A stretch of DNA of 64,000 bases from Tetracentron sinense (Eukaryota; Streptophyta; Magnoliopsida; Trochodendrales; Trochodendraceae): contig CM026571.1 in the NCBI GenBank assembly GCA_015143295.1, forward strand, positions 28,920,505-28,984,504. Reading direction: 5' to 3'. Positions 11,336 to 21,021 of the stretch are shown one piece after another. Within the stretch, counting starts at the first letter, position 1. The number at the start of each line of letters is the position of its first letter. Position numbers and translations under genes: made by a program. The notes below the pieces were generated by a model, which was given only the letters and a program-made list of their open reading frames with translations, made no database searches and was not told the origin of the DNA.

Positions 11336-12269
11336 AAATTAATTATGATTCAACAAAGAGATTGGAAAAATTTATTGAAGTGTGTGGATTTATGAGGAGA
11401 ATGGGATGAATTGATGTAAATTAAATGGATGAATTATTATGGATTTAATTATATGTGAGTGTGATTTTATGTTGTAATCCATGAAAATTTTGATCGAGGA
11501 GAAGTGTTATAATTAGGATATTGATCTTGATTTAAATTTCTTTTTTAAAAAGGGATTTTATATTGACATTAGATCGTGACTTCGGTGTACTTTAATATAA
11601 ACCGTGATTTTATATTGTCGAATTATTGTAAATATGAGGTTTTGTATGTTCTTTTATGCTTCTTAATACATGATATACTATTGGGCAAACGAACCTCTGA
11701 TAAAAGTTAGGCTTTCCTAGGCCTGGTTAACATAGTGGTATGGGACGCTATGGTGAGATATCCTATGGCCCTTGACGGTTAATCTTAGGTGTAATTTAAA
11801 CAAAAAGGATATCATTGTACACTCACGAATGAAAAATATGCAAAAGTATGAAGAAAGAATTAAAGACAGTAATAAGATGTAAGTGAGACCAAAAGTAAAA
11901 TAAGAAAAGTAAGAAAATAAGAAAGAAAGACACACGAAAGTGATAATGCATGTTTGTATTGTGCACCACTGGGTACCATTAGAAAGGGCGAGATGTATGC
12001 CAAAGTAAGTAAGCCATCGTACCGGAAAATGTACTAAGTCATCCGTACCGGATAATGTACGAAGGGTGGTATCTCGGTAAAGTAAAGTATAGTAACCCCT
12101 TTCTTTATACGGTAAAGCGATATTTTAAGTTATTACTAATGCATGTGAATGTGTTGTTCATGGAATGATAAAGTATGAAGTATAAAAAGAAAGATCTCCA
12201 AAGATGCTAGTGCCTTGCTTCAAGATAAGTTTCCAAGGGTACTAGTTATCTAGCTTCAAGAAAGATCTA

Positions 12270-12355
12270 AAAGAAAAGTAAGAAAAGAAGAAAAGTAAGA
12301 AGGTAAGAAAAGTAAGAAAAAGAAAAGAAAAGTAAGAAAAGAAAGAAAGAAAGAA
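12270..12355. repeat. GA-rich low-complexity tract
   Basis: Repeats of AAGAAAAGTAAG and (GAAA)n. No other signal. Confidence 0.8.
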
Positions 12356-12476
12356 ATTGACGTAATGTATTTGGTTGTTTCCGCACTCTGATTATATATG
12401 TGAACTGGTGTATGAATCTGTAAAATGCATGTAATTTAATGTTCATTATATTGTTCACTATGGTCTGTTATATACG

Positions 12477-12517
12477 CGGAGTAACTCGTTACTCCGCCGA
12501 TGACTTTTGTTGTCGGC
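12477..12517 (+). promoter_or_regulatory. Tandem hairpin in LTR E
   Basis: Hairpin 1 is CGGAGTAACTCGTTACTCCG (12477-12496). Hairpin 2 pairs GCCGA (12496-12500) with TCGGC (12513-12517), extended by wobble pairs. The same pair of hairpins with other stem sequences is found in LTRs A, B, D and F at the same place, directly before the small ORF. Confidence 0.65.
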
Positions 12518-12647
12518 AGGTTCAGGTTCAGGTTCAGGTTTTGATATTTGTGCGCCCCGACTGTGGGAAAAAGATAAATACTTCGAGAAACCGGAAAGTG
12601 ATTATTCCGATGAAGAACGGGATCTTGATCGTTGGCCTTACTTTTGA
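12510..12647 (+). CDS. LTR micropeptide ORF, family E (no ATG)
   Basis: The frame reads LSAG, three GS repeats, FDICAPRLW, then an acidic tail with KYFEKPE and DLDRWPYF, and stops with TGA at 12645-12647, 45 residues. It aligns with the ORFs in LTRs B, D and F through FDICAP-x-x-W and with D through LDRWP/LDHWP. The position of the ATG in A, B and D is TTG here, with an in-frame TGA at 12501-12503, so it starts at a non-AUG codon or is decayed. See the findings for the codon pattern. Confidence 0.45.
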   Translation: MSAGSGSGSGFDICAPRLWEKDKYFEKPESDYSDEERDLDRWPYF

Positions 12648-12917
12648 ATTTAATTTATTTGTGGTCAAATTTCAGGGAGACTTTAATTGACCTTATGGAT
12701 ATTTATGTTTATTTTAGTTTGATGATGATCATGATGGAGGGTTAGTATTCATTTTATTTCAGTTGCAGCAATGATTATGAATTTAGTTAATGTTTTAATT
12801 GAAGAAATTTTTAAGTTCAAATTTTAGTATGCCTTTAAAGCTTATTAAATAGATTAAGTCAAGTAAGTCACGTGCCAAGGTCTCACATTCTACCAGGTGG
12901 GGTTTTGGGGCGTGACA

Positions 12918-13195
12918 AAAACCCACCAAGGTGAACTTCCACCTAATGAGTTCTCTAGAAATCTCCTCCTCAGACCAACATGCAACCTTCATACCATTAA
13001 TAAGCGAGGGATCCTCAAAGGAAAGCGCCAAACCACTACTCTTTGATCGATTGGACAAAAACAAACTACTCCAAGGTTTAGGAAGAGACCTGGGCAAAGG
13101 GGGCCCCACCGCTGGCTGCCCCTCGCCAATCTCGGCCATGACCGATGAACAACAACCCCTACATCGAAATCGCCTCCAAAACCCTAAATTTAAAA
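12918..13195 (-). pseudogene. LINE ORF1 start with DUF4283-like domain, split by LTR E
   Basis: On the minus strand an ATG at 13139 opens MAEIGEGQPAVGPPLP, followed by SLINGMKVACWSEEEIS and RWKFTLVGF. The W-x-x-x-LVG motif with this N-terminal layout is typical of the DUF4283 region of plant L1-type LINE ORF1 proteins, which precedes a CCHC knuckle and binds the element RNA. The upstream 13140-13195 would be the LINE 5' UTR. The frame is cut at 12918 by LTR E. Beyond the LTR, 10353 leftward continues GF with about 16 open codons (RNPTINLTTTKYLEKW) before a stop. Confidence 0.5.
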
Positions 13196-14700
13196 ACTAA
13201 CTTTATCAATTAGTAAGAAACTAATTTTATCATTATCTTATAAAAAAACATTAATTAGCAATCAAGTAATCTTATCCCTAACTTTTAGGAGATAAACATT
13301 ACTAACTAATTAATTGGACAAGGTCAACTAACCAATAGGATAAAGTCAACCTTGTAGTGGGCACCCCACCCTAGGTGGGCCCCACTATCTCACGCCCCTA
13401 TAGAGTTCCAAACTCTATAGATATCACCTTTTGATCTTTATCAAAATCTCATATGGGTCCGACCCATTTGGTTAATCACATTTTATGTGATTTCACCTAT
13501 AAGAGCTTCATTATACCATATAGTGAATTACATGGAGAAATTAATTAATTTAATTCTAAATTAAATTAAAAGCCTTAAGAAGGTTCTAGTGTGTGAGATC
13601 TAAAGGGATCTCCTATTTCCAGTTGTGGGACCAAGTACTTCACCTTTTTGGTTGAAGCATTGTTGCTAGGAAACACTTTCCTAAATCTCCATTAGGATCA
13701 TAGAATTTTATCTATGTCCCTGGACTTCCACTAATCACAATAATGTCCATTAACATAATGTGACTAACCCCCAGAAATTAGAGAATTGCTTGTAAGTACT
13801 ATCTCACAATATATTTACAAATAAATCATTCCACATTCTGATATCACATATAAGTTTCCGGGATTGGAACAAGTCCATTGTCTAGTCCCTAGCTTATGAA
13901 TAGAACTCTTTCTCATGAATAATTTTTTATTGAACTGAACTTCCAAAATACTTTTGAAGAAACATTAGAAAAGAACTGACATATATATATTTATATACAC
14001 TTTTCCATATTGAAAAATATCAACTTCGATAAAGACCATTTTATCGAAAAGCACCAGTATTGGATTTAACAGTTCAGCTCAACAAGTATCACATTGATAT
14101 CATTATCTCCAATCAAGGAGTTGTGGATTTCTTATTGAGTATTTACACACTTCTCTAAACATTGTGTACATGACCCAACGTACCCGGAGTTAGTATTATG
14201 AATTGGACATTGCCGATTGGTACATCAAAGCCACATAGACAAATGTTTGAGAAGATGTTAATCTCTCAGGTCTAAGGACAATTTGGCGAATGGATTTAAC
14301 CCTAATACAATCTGACAGTGTATTCCATAAGGTATCCACTAGTGACCCCGTTCAGTATTATATACTTACTACATATACTCACATGTTAGTCAATAGTCAA
14401 CACTCTCTGTGAATGAGATTCATCACACTATCTTATAGAACTACACATGTGCAAGCCATGATGAAGTACGACGCCCAACCAATACTCTAGAGGTTTTGAA
14501 CAATATTAGGTTTACAAGGAACTGGAAAATCATATCTCCTTCGCAACCTTTGCATGATTTTCCTATAATGTTACCAATGGAACTTTATGTCATCATCAAA
14601 TTAGATAGTAATTATTATAAATACCCTTTATAGTTGGTTGTGTGAATGCGATGCTTCTCTAATCAACATAGAAAAAAGTCTTTTATTGGCTTTTTGAAAA
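13196..14700 (-). mobile_element. Partial copia LTR, G family
   Basis: The sequence matches the element-5' portion of the G-family LTR (compare 15480-16810): GTGGGCACCCCACCCTAGGT, GGATCTCCTATTTCC, the TCCATTAACATAATGTGA block and the block ending TTTTATTGGCTTT. It lacks the other third and the terminal GGGCATATATG...CAACA end. It abuts a complete copy at 14703, so the two are tandem copies in the same orientation. Confidence 0.7.
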
Positions 14701-14702
14701 TA

Positions 14703-16859
14703 TGGCTCTTTTTAATTTTAGAAAAACAGTTCTTGGGGGGCATACATCAAATCCCAAGATCTAACTAAGATTCTAATTGATTTTATTCAATGAAGATTGA
14801 AATAACATTCACCTTTACGACTTTGAAATTGTAAGTCAAATCCATATTAGAACAGTACTCGCAAAACTTCACAAATGTCAAGTCTCATTCACAATCCACA
14901 CAAACCTTCTTTTTCCTTTAAAACTTTCTCTAATGGAAGCTAATGGCTTCCAAATTCCAGCTCTGGGATCTTGAACTAAAGATCCTATCTTGATTATCAA
15001 GATTGCTTGATCTTCTTCTTCTTGATATTCAAACTAGAAGACAAGAGAGAAGAATGAGGAGGGTGTGACCATAAACCACTCAAGAGAGAGAGAGAGAGAC
15101 GGGTGTGAGGTTTGAGGAAGGAGAGAGAGAGCAAAAAACGTGGAGATCAATTGTCACTCTCCCAAAGTGGGCATCCACTTATTTATAAGCTCTTGCTTGG
15201 GTTGCTTGCAACACAAGACTCTTTCTCCTAATCCAATTAGGTTTCCTCAATTGTTTTCTTAATGATTATTCTCCTAATTAATTAGGATTAATCTTAAAAG
15301 AAACTAACCTTATCCATTAATAACTAACTAATCTTATCCTTATCCAAAAAAGAATCTTGAATTAGTAACTAACTAATGGAATCCCTAACAATTAGGGAAT
15401 CTTTAATTAGTAACTAACTAACCTTATCCAATAAGAAGTCAATTAATTAAGAATTAATTAAAACAAGGTTTCCTCCTTGAAGTGGGCGTCCCACCCTAGG
15501 TGGGCCCCACTTCCACATGCCCCTTAGGGTTTCCAAAATCCTAAAGGTCATCTTTGATCTTTTATCAAAATTCTCAGTGGGTCCTACCCATTTGGTTTAT
15601 CACATCGAATGTGATTTTACCTTTTAGAACTTCACTATACCATATAGTGATTACTTAGAGAAATTAATTAATTTAATTATAATTAAATTAAAAGCTTTAA
15701 GAAGGTCCTAGTGTGTGAGATCTAAAGGGATCTCATATTTCCGATTATGAGACCAAGTGCTTAACCTTTTTGGTTGAAGCACTGTTACTAGGAACCACTT
15801 TCCTAAAACTCCATTAGGATCATAGAATTTTATCTATGTCCCTGGACTTCCACCAATCACAATAATGTCCATTAACACAATGTGATTAACCTCCAGAAAT
15901 TAGAGAATTGCTTGTAAGTACTATCCCACAATATATTTACAAATAAATCCTTCCACATTCCGATATCACATGTAAGCTTCCGGGATTGGAACAATTTCAC
16001 TATCTAGTCCCTAGCTTATGAATAGAACTCTTTCTCATGAATACTTTTTCATTGAACTGAACTTCTAAAACACTTTTGAAGAAACATTAGAAAAGAACTG
16101 ACATATATATGTATATTTATATATACTTTTCAATATTGAAAATATCAACTTTGATAAAGACCATTTTACCGAAAAGCACCAGTATTGGATTTAACAGGTC
16201 AGTTCAACAAGTATCACCTTGATATCATTATCTCCAATTAAGAAGTAGTGGATTCCTTATTGAGTGTTTATACACTTCTCCAAACATTGTGTACATGACC
16301 CAATATACCCGGAGTTAGTCCTGTGAATTGGACATTACCGATTGGCACATCAAAGCTATATAAACAGATGTTTAAGAATATGTTAACCTCTCTGGTCTAA
16401 GGATAATTTGTCGAATGGATAACCCTAATACAATCTGATAGTGTATTCCATAGGGTATCCACTAGTGACCCCGTTCAGTATTATGTACTTGTTACATATA
16501 CTCACATGTTAGTCAAGAGTCAACACTCTTTGTGAATGAGATTCATCACACTATCTTATAGAACTACACATGTACAAGTCATGATGAAGTATGGCGCCCA
16601 ACCAGTACCCTAGAGGCTTCGAACAATATTAGGTTTATAAGGAACTGAAAAATTATATCTCCTTGCAACCTTTGCATGATTTTTCTACAATGTTACCTAT
16701 GGAACTTTATGTCATCATCAAATAAGATAGTAATTAATATAAATACCCTTTATAGTTTGTCGTGTGAATATGATGTTTGTCTAATCAACATAGAAAAGTT
16801 TCTTATTGGCTTTCGAGGGCATATATGCCCAACACTTTCGAGGGAATATATGTCCAACA
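14703..16859 (-). mobile_element. Full-length copia LTR, G family
   Basis: It runs from TGGCTCTTTTTAATTTTAG to TGTCCAACA, about 2.16 kb, matching 3748-5927 end to end. A TATA-like TATTTATA (minus-strand TATAAATA) lies near 15179. The terminal 25 bp, CTTTCGAGGG(C/A)ATATATG(C/T)CCAACA, is duplicated (16810-16834 and 16835-16859). It directly cuts the coding frame of element C, which starts at 16863. No matching target duplication was found at the left side, so it was probably part of a larger, rearranged insertion. Confidence 0.7.
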
Positions 16860-16862
16860 ATA

Positions 16863-17455
16863 GTTGACAGCGTTGTAAGCCTCTCTTCGAGTTGCTGAGG
16901 AAGGACTCTATATTCAAGTGGATCAAGGAGTGATCTCAAGCTTTTGCTGCTTTGAAAGAATATTTGGGCTCTGCTCCCATTCTTTCAGTACCTGAGCCTG
17001 GCGAGGTGCTGTATTTTTATCTATCTGTCTCAGATCAGGCTATTGGCTTCATGCTGCTCAGAAGCTATGATGGCATGGAAAAGCTTATATATTTTATCAG
17101 CAAAATCTTTCTCAAGGCAGAGTCTAATTACAGCAAACTCGAGAAGGTATGTCTTGCTCTAGTATTTTCTGTTGAAAAGCTTCGTCCTTACTTCCAAGCT
17201 CATACTATCATTGTCATTACAATGTATCCCTTGAAAATCATGCTGGGACCACCCAAGTTGGCGGGACAGATGTCAAAGTGGGTTGTGGTACTCAGTAAAT
17301 TTGACATTCAGTATTGGGTAAGGATATCAGAGAAGAGGCAATCCATGATGAGTTTTTTATCTGACTTTCCCGTAGAAGAAGTCGGGGCAGAAGTAGATCT
17401 TGATCGTCATGAGCTCCCAGACGATGTGGAGGAAAGGAACCATGAGCAGGACTGA
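16863..17455 (+). pseudogene. Tat-lineage gypsy pol: RNase H of element C
   Basis: The reading begins inside the RT/RNase H connection (RCKPLFELLRKDSIFKW, with a TGA at 16936-16938). It continues as KEYLGSAPILSVPEPGEVLYFYLSVSDQAIGFML, then YFISKIFLKAESNYSKLEKVCLALVFSVEKLRPYFQAH and the L-x-x-WVV-x-LSKFDIQYW segment. These match the RNase H of plant OTA/Tat elements, where SKAL-x-GAE-x-RYSxxEK is diagnostic. RT is missing; the copia LTR interrupts it. RNase H removes the RNA template during reverse transcription. Confidence 0.8.
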
Positions 17456-18057
17456 GTGTATGCGTAGGACGAGTTGACAGCGTGGAATGAGTGGGTCTTA
17501 TATGTAGACAGATCTTCAAATACCAGTGGTTCAGGGCTTGGTGCTTTGCTCATTAGTCCAGAGAATGTTAAAGTTCAGTAGATGACACGTCTAGGCTTTT
17601 CTGCCTCCAGCAATAAAGCTGAGTCTGAACATTGCTGCTCAGACTGCAAAGTGCATGAGAATTAAGGATCTCGAAGCTGAGGGTATTTTGTGATTCTCAA
17701 CTCGTGGTAAATCAAATGGATGGTATCTATGAATGCAGAGATGATTGGATGAGACATTATGCTGCACTTCTTCGTGAACAGTGTGAGGCCTTTGATGTTG
17801 TTGAAATCAAGTATGTTCGGAGAGATGACAACAAGCATGCTGATGCTTTGGCTTACATTGCTTCCATGTTACAAACTAATGAATCAAAGGCAGTCCTTGT
17901 GGAGTACAAAGAGTATCCTTCTGTTGAGTTGCAGCTACAACAGGAAGTCTTATTCATTAATATAGTGCCGAGCTGGATGATGGGCTTGACAATGGATTTG
18001 AAGGATGGAGTCCTCCCCATTGATGCAAGAGAGTCAAGACGGATACAATATAAGGCA
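17456..18057 (+). pseudogene. Second (archaeal-like) RNase H of element C
   Basis: After the first RNase H the frame carries WVLYVDRSSNTSGSGLGALL, then damaged sequence with stops (for example at 17578-17580), then NQMDGIYECRDDWMRHYAAL and RRDDNKHADALAYIAS. The pattern YVDGSS...DSQLVVNQ...N..ADALA is that of the additional RNase H found in the Tat lineage (Ogre, Retand, Grande types). The domain is cut in frame at 18057 by LTR D; it continues at 20253 (QYKA|PRYVLLHG). Confidence 0.8.
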
Positions 18058-18286
18058 TGTAGCGCCTCAGAACTTTTCGTGCCTAATGAACAGTGTTCTC
18101 GTAGTCAATTTGTCTTGCACATAGTATAATTAATAAATAAAGAAGATTTTGAAATGTCAAAAATGTTCCTTTTCGAATGACGAGTCCAACGCAAGTTGAG
18201 TCGTCAAAATCCGACGAACGAGTCAAAATTTATAGTCGAAATACCAAAGTGAAAAAAAAAAGAGAAAACAATAAAATCTGGGAAGT

Positions 18287-18617
18287 GCGATCGATCGCAA
18301 GTCAGGTGCGATCGATCGCATGCAGGCAAAATGACCCCCAAACATTCTGGACCATATGCGATAGATGGGGTCGCAAGTCAGGTGCGATCGATCGCATGCA
18401 GGCAAAATGACCCCCAAACATTCTGGACCATATGCGATAGATGGGGTGCCAGGTGCGACAGATCGTAGGGGTCTGCGATCGATCACAAGAGTATGCGATC
18501 GATCGCATGCAGGGGAAATCAGACCAAAGTGTTCAGGTTCATGTGCGACAGATCGCGTCCATGTGCGATCGATCGCACTGACCCGCGATCGATCGCAGCT
18601 AAGTGTGCGATCAATTG
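18287..18617. repeat. GATCGATCGC palindrome array in LTR D
   Basis: About ten copies of (T)GCGATCGATCGCA or close variants (GCGACAGATCGC, GCGATAGATGG), partly within an 80-bp repeated segment (GCAGGCAAAATGACCCCCAA occurs at 18323 and again at 18401). It lies between the conserved U3 block and the likely transcription start, so it may be a transcription-factor or silencing target array. Open frames across it are artefacts of the repeat. Confidence 0.75.
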
Positions 18618-19454
18618 CACGTGGTAACTAGTGCCGAAATTAAGGGTTTTAAACCCTTGATCTATTGGGAGTCCTCACTTTTGGGGATTTCTAACCTAGA
18701 GGAGAGAAAGAAGGGAGAAAGAGGAGAAGAGAATTTGAAGGAGAAATCCAAGAGGGGATTTTGGGATTGAGATCAAGGGATCAAGCTTGAAGAATTCCAA
18801 GCTAGAATCATCAAAGGTTTTCAATCAAGGGTTTCTTCAAAGATCAAGCTTGATCTTCAAGGTTAGTACACCCTACTAACTCCCTTAGAAATAACCTAGA
18901 ATTCCTTAAGTGATTGTGCATTGAATCTTCCCCCATCTCTTTTGTATGGAAATATACTATATTCTCTAAAATCTAAACAAGGAAAATGTGAATGGTGGAA
19001 TGTATGAATGGAGGAGGGGTTGAGGCGATTGGATGCCGTGTTGTACGATGTGTGATGTGTGTGATGGAAATGGTGGAATGGCATTCTACAAATAATGAAC
19101 TTACCTTGATGATTTGATGAAAAATATGCACTAAAAATAGTAAATGAAACTACTAAGGAATGCTGCACGCCGGATGTTTGATAAAATGTCTAAACTAAAA
19201 ATAAATGAATTTAAGAAAGAAAATTGAAGTAGGCCTTATGCAAATTTTCTTATGAATGATGAATTGACCAAATGCCATGTAGATTCTCTAAATTCCCACA
19301 TGTTTATACAATGAATTGAAATGCTATACTCTATCCTTCATATCATATAGTCATCATGATTACTACAAGTGCTACACATACCCACGCATGCATGCTTGAA
19401 TCGGGCTTTCTAGAGTATATGTATATGATAAATCAAAATGGAACAAGAACATGT

Positions 19455-19570
19455 CAAGGAGGTTGGTAACCCAAGTGAAGGGTGCTAGCCTCTGGCTCAC
19501 AAGTAAAGGAATTATCAAGGAGGTTGGTAGCCCATGGATGTGCGGGTGCTAGCCTCTAGCTCACAAGTAT
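19455..19570 (+). repeat. Two hairpin repeats in LTR D
   Basis: AAGGAGGTTGGTA(A/G)CCC, a short loop, GGGTGCTAGCCTC(T), then GCTCACAAGTA occur twice. GAGGTTGGTAACCC pairs with GGGTGCTAGCCTC using G-U pairs. LTRs A and B have the same type of repeats with different stems. Confidence 0.55.
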
Positions 19571-19818
19571 ACAAGTCAAGAACAAGACAAGACACTAATA
19601 CATGATTTTCACAAGCAAGACCAAGACATGAAATAGGTTTCCAAACATGAGATTTATCGGAGTTTTTGCATCCATGCACGCATGCTAAGATAATTACAAT
19701 TCTCCATGTTCAATGTTAAATGTCATATGTTGCTAGTGTTGCTTAAATTGATTATATGTATCGTGATTATTACTGTGGTACTTTGTTATTGCTATGGTTA
19801 GCTAGTGGCTTGTACTCA

Positions 19819-19855
19819 CTGAGTATTCCATACTCAGCCGTACTTTTATGTCGGC
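19819..19855 (+). promoter_or_regulatory. Tandem hairpin in LTR D
   Basis: Hairpin 1 is CTGAGTATTCCATACTCAG (19819-19837), a perfect 7-bp stem. Hairpin 2 pairs GCCG (19837-19840) with CGGC (19852-19855), plus AC/GT. The ATG at 19848 lies at the edge of the 3' arm of hairpin 2. Confidence 0.65.
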
Positions 19856-19970
19856 AGGTGCACGGGTCCCTTTTGACATTTGTACCCCGGGTCCTTGGGT
19901 CGAGGAGGACTACGGCGAGGAAGAATCATATGGGGACTTAGACCACTGGCCCCACGGGGGTGATTATTGA
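19848..19970 (+). CDS. LTR micropeptide ORF, family D
   Basis: ATG at 19848 to TGA at 19968-19970, 40 residues. It begins MSAGARVPFDICTPGPW, followed by VEEDYGEEESYG and DLDHWPHGGDY. It is acidic, with one Cys and two Trp. It aligns with the ORF in LTR B (MSA...FDVCAPGPWMEEEYVEE), E (FDICAPRLW, DLDRWP) and F (FDICAPRPWIEKEYFEEP). No known domain, signal peptide or membrane segment is visible. In a full element the LTR is transcribed at the 5' end, so this would act as an upstream ORF before gag, or sit in an intron (donor-like site at 18861). Confidence 0.55.
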   Translation: MSAGARVPFDICTPGPWVEEDYGEEESYGDLDHWPHGGDY

Positions 19971-20252
19971 GAGTAAGAGAGTTGTGAGGTCTCTCATTTT
20001 GTATTTTAATAGGTGGGCATGTCCACCATAGACTTGATGTATGATGTTTATGTTCACTTAGAATACTATTTTGAGTTATAGAAGAAAAGAAAAAGTTAGT
20101 TCATGCTTCCGCACTCATGATTAACTTCCGCACTCTGATAATTGGCATTATTGTATTATGTTTACCTTGTTCATCACAGGATGGTTTGATAGGTATGATT
20201 AGTCACCTCTAAAGTATCCCTTAACTCCCAGGGGGTATTTTGGGGCGCGAAA

Positions 20253-21021
20253 AGGCACCCCGATACGTCCTCTTGCATGGAGAGCTGTATAGAAAATCAT
20301 TTGGAGAGCCTCTTCTGAAGTGTGTTCATCCTGTAGATGTTGAAAGGATCTTGGTCAAGCTCCTCGAGAGAATTTGTGGGATTCATTCTGGAGGATGGAC
20401 TATTGCTCGCTGTGCTCTGGGACAAGGGTATTTTTGGCCTTATATGCAAGCTGATGCTCAGAAATATGTGAAGAAGTGTAGCCAATGCAAACGACATGCC
20501 AGATTGATCCATGCTCCAGCTTAAAAGCTCAATACCGTGTCTCAGCCCTGGCCATTTACTCGTTGGAGACTTGACATTGTGGGACCTTTTCCTCAAGCTC
20601 TAGGCAAAATGATCTTTCTATTGGTAGCCATGAATTACTTCTCTAGCTGGATTGAAGTTGTCCCCCTTGCATGCATCAGAGAGCAAGAAGTGAAGAAGTT
20701 TATCTGGGAGCACATTAGGTTTGACATTCCTCAATCCATCATCTCTGACAACAGGAAATAGTTCGCGGGGAAAGTCATTACTGAATTTTGCAAAGAGCTC
20801 AAGATCAAGCATATCTTCCCATCACCCTATTATCCTCAAGGGAATGGTCTAGCCGAGGTAGCTAACACGAATCTTTTGAATGCACTCAAGAGGAGATTAG
20901 AAGATTCTAAGGGAAAGTGGACAAGTGAGTTGTATAACGTGTTGTGGGGGTATAGGACAACACCACAGAGTCCTACAAATGAAACTTCATTCTCCTTGAC
21001 GTATGGAATGGAGGCTGTTAT
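20253..21021 (+). pseudogene. Integrase N-terminus and core of element C
   Basis: Continues the frame broken by LTR D: APRYVLLHGELYRKSFGEPLL, then the zinc-binding region with H at IHSGG and the CSQCKRHA pair. After a TAA at 20521-20523 the core follows: WPFTRWRLDIVGPFPQALGK (first catalytic Asp), MNYFSSWIEVVPL, DNRK with TAG at 20759-20761 where NGxQF is expected, and PYYPQGNGLAEVANTNLLNALKRRL with the catalytic Glu. It reaches YGMEAV where element A is inserted. This is a Tat-type integrase with at least two stops; it is inactive. Confidence 0.85.

Larger units (their letters stand above)
10354..12917 (+). mobile_element. Solo gypsy LTR 'E' (Tekay/Del-like)
   Basis: The right end is ...TTTTGGGGCGTGACA at 12917, the same ending as the other gypsy LTRs here. 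The flanks carry AAAAC at 10349-10353 and 12918-12922, a probable target duplication, which puts the left end at 10354 although the expected TGTAG start is damaged (CAGGGC). Inside are a conserved U3 block (10447-10515), GATCG-rich palindromes (10568-10600), a TATA box TATAAATA (10664-10671), 57-bp tandem repeats (10976-11335), a GA-rich tract (12270-12355), a tandem hairpin (12477-12517) and a small ORF (12510-12647). There is no internal region, so it is a solo LTR. Confidence 0.7.
18058..20252 (+). mobile_element. Solo gypsy LTR 'D' with perfect TSD
   Basis: The LTR starts TGTAGCGCCTCAG and ends ...TTTTGGGGCGCGAAA (usual ending GACA, so the last bases are mutated). AGGCA occurs at 18053-18057 and 20253-20257, a perfect 5-bp target duplication. 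Removing the LTR and one AGGCA restores the element C frame, confirming the borders. Inside: conserved U3 block (18165-18240), a GATCGATCGC palindrome array (18287-18617), a donor-like AAG|GTTAGTAC at 18861, two hairpin repeats (19455-19570), the tandem hairpin (19819-19855) and the micropeptide ORF (19848-19970). No internal region remains. Confidence 0.9.

Noticed and set aside
18177-18631. Overlapping frames rich in RSIA/DRSH
   Set aside because: Translations of the GATCGATCGC palindrome array, similar on both strands.
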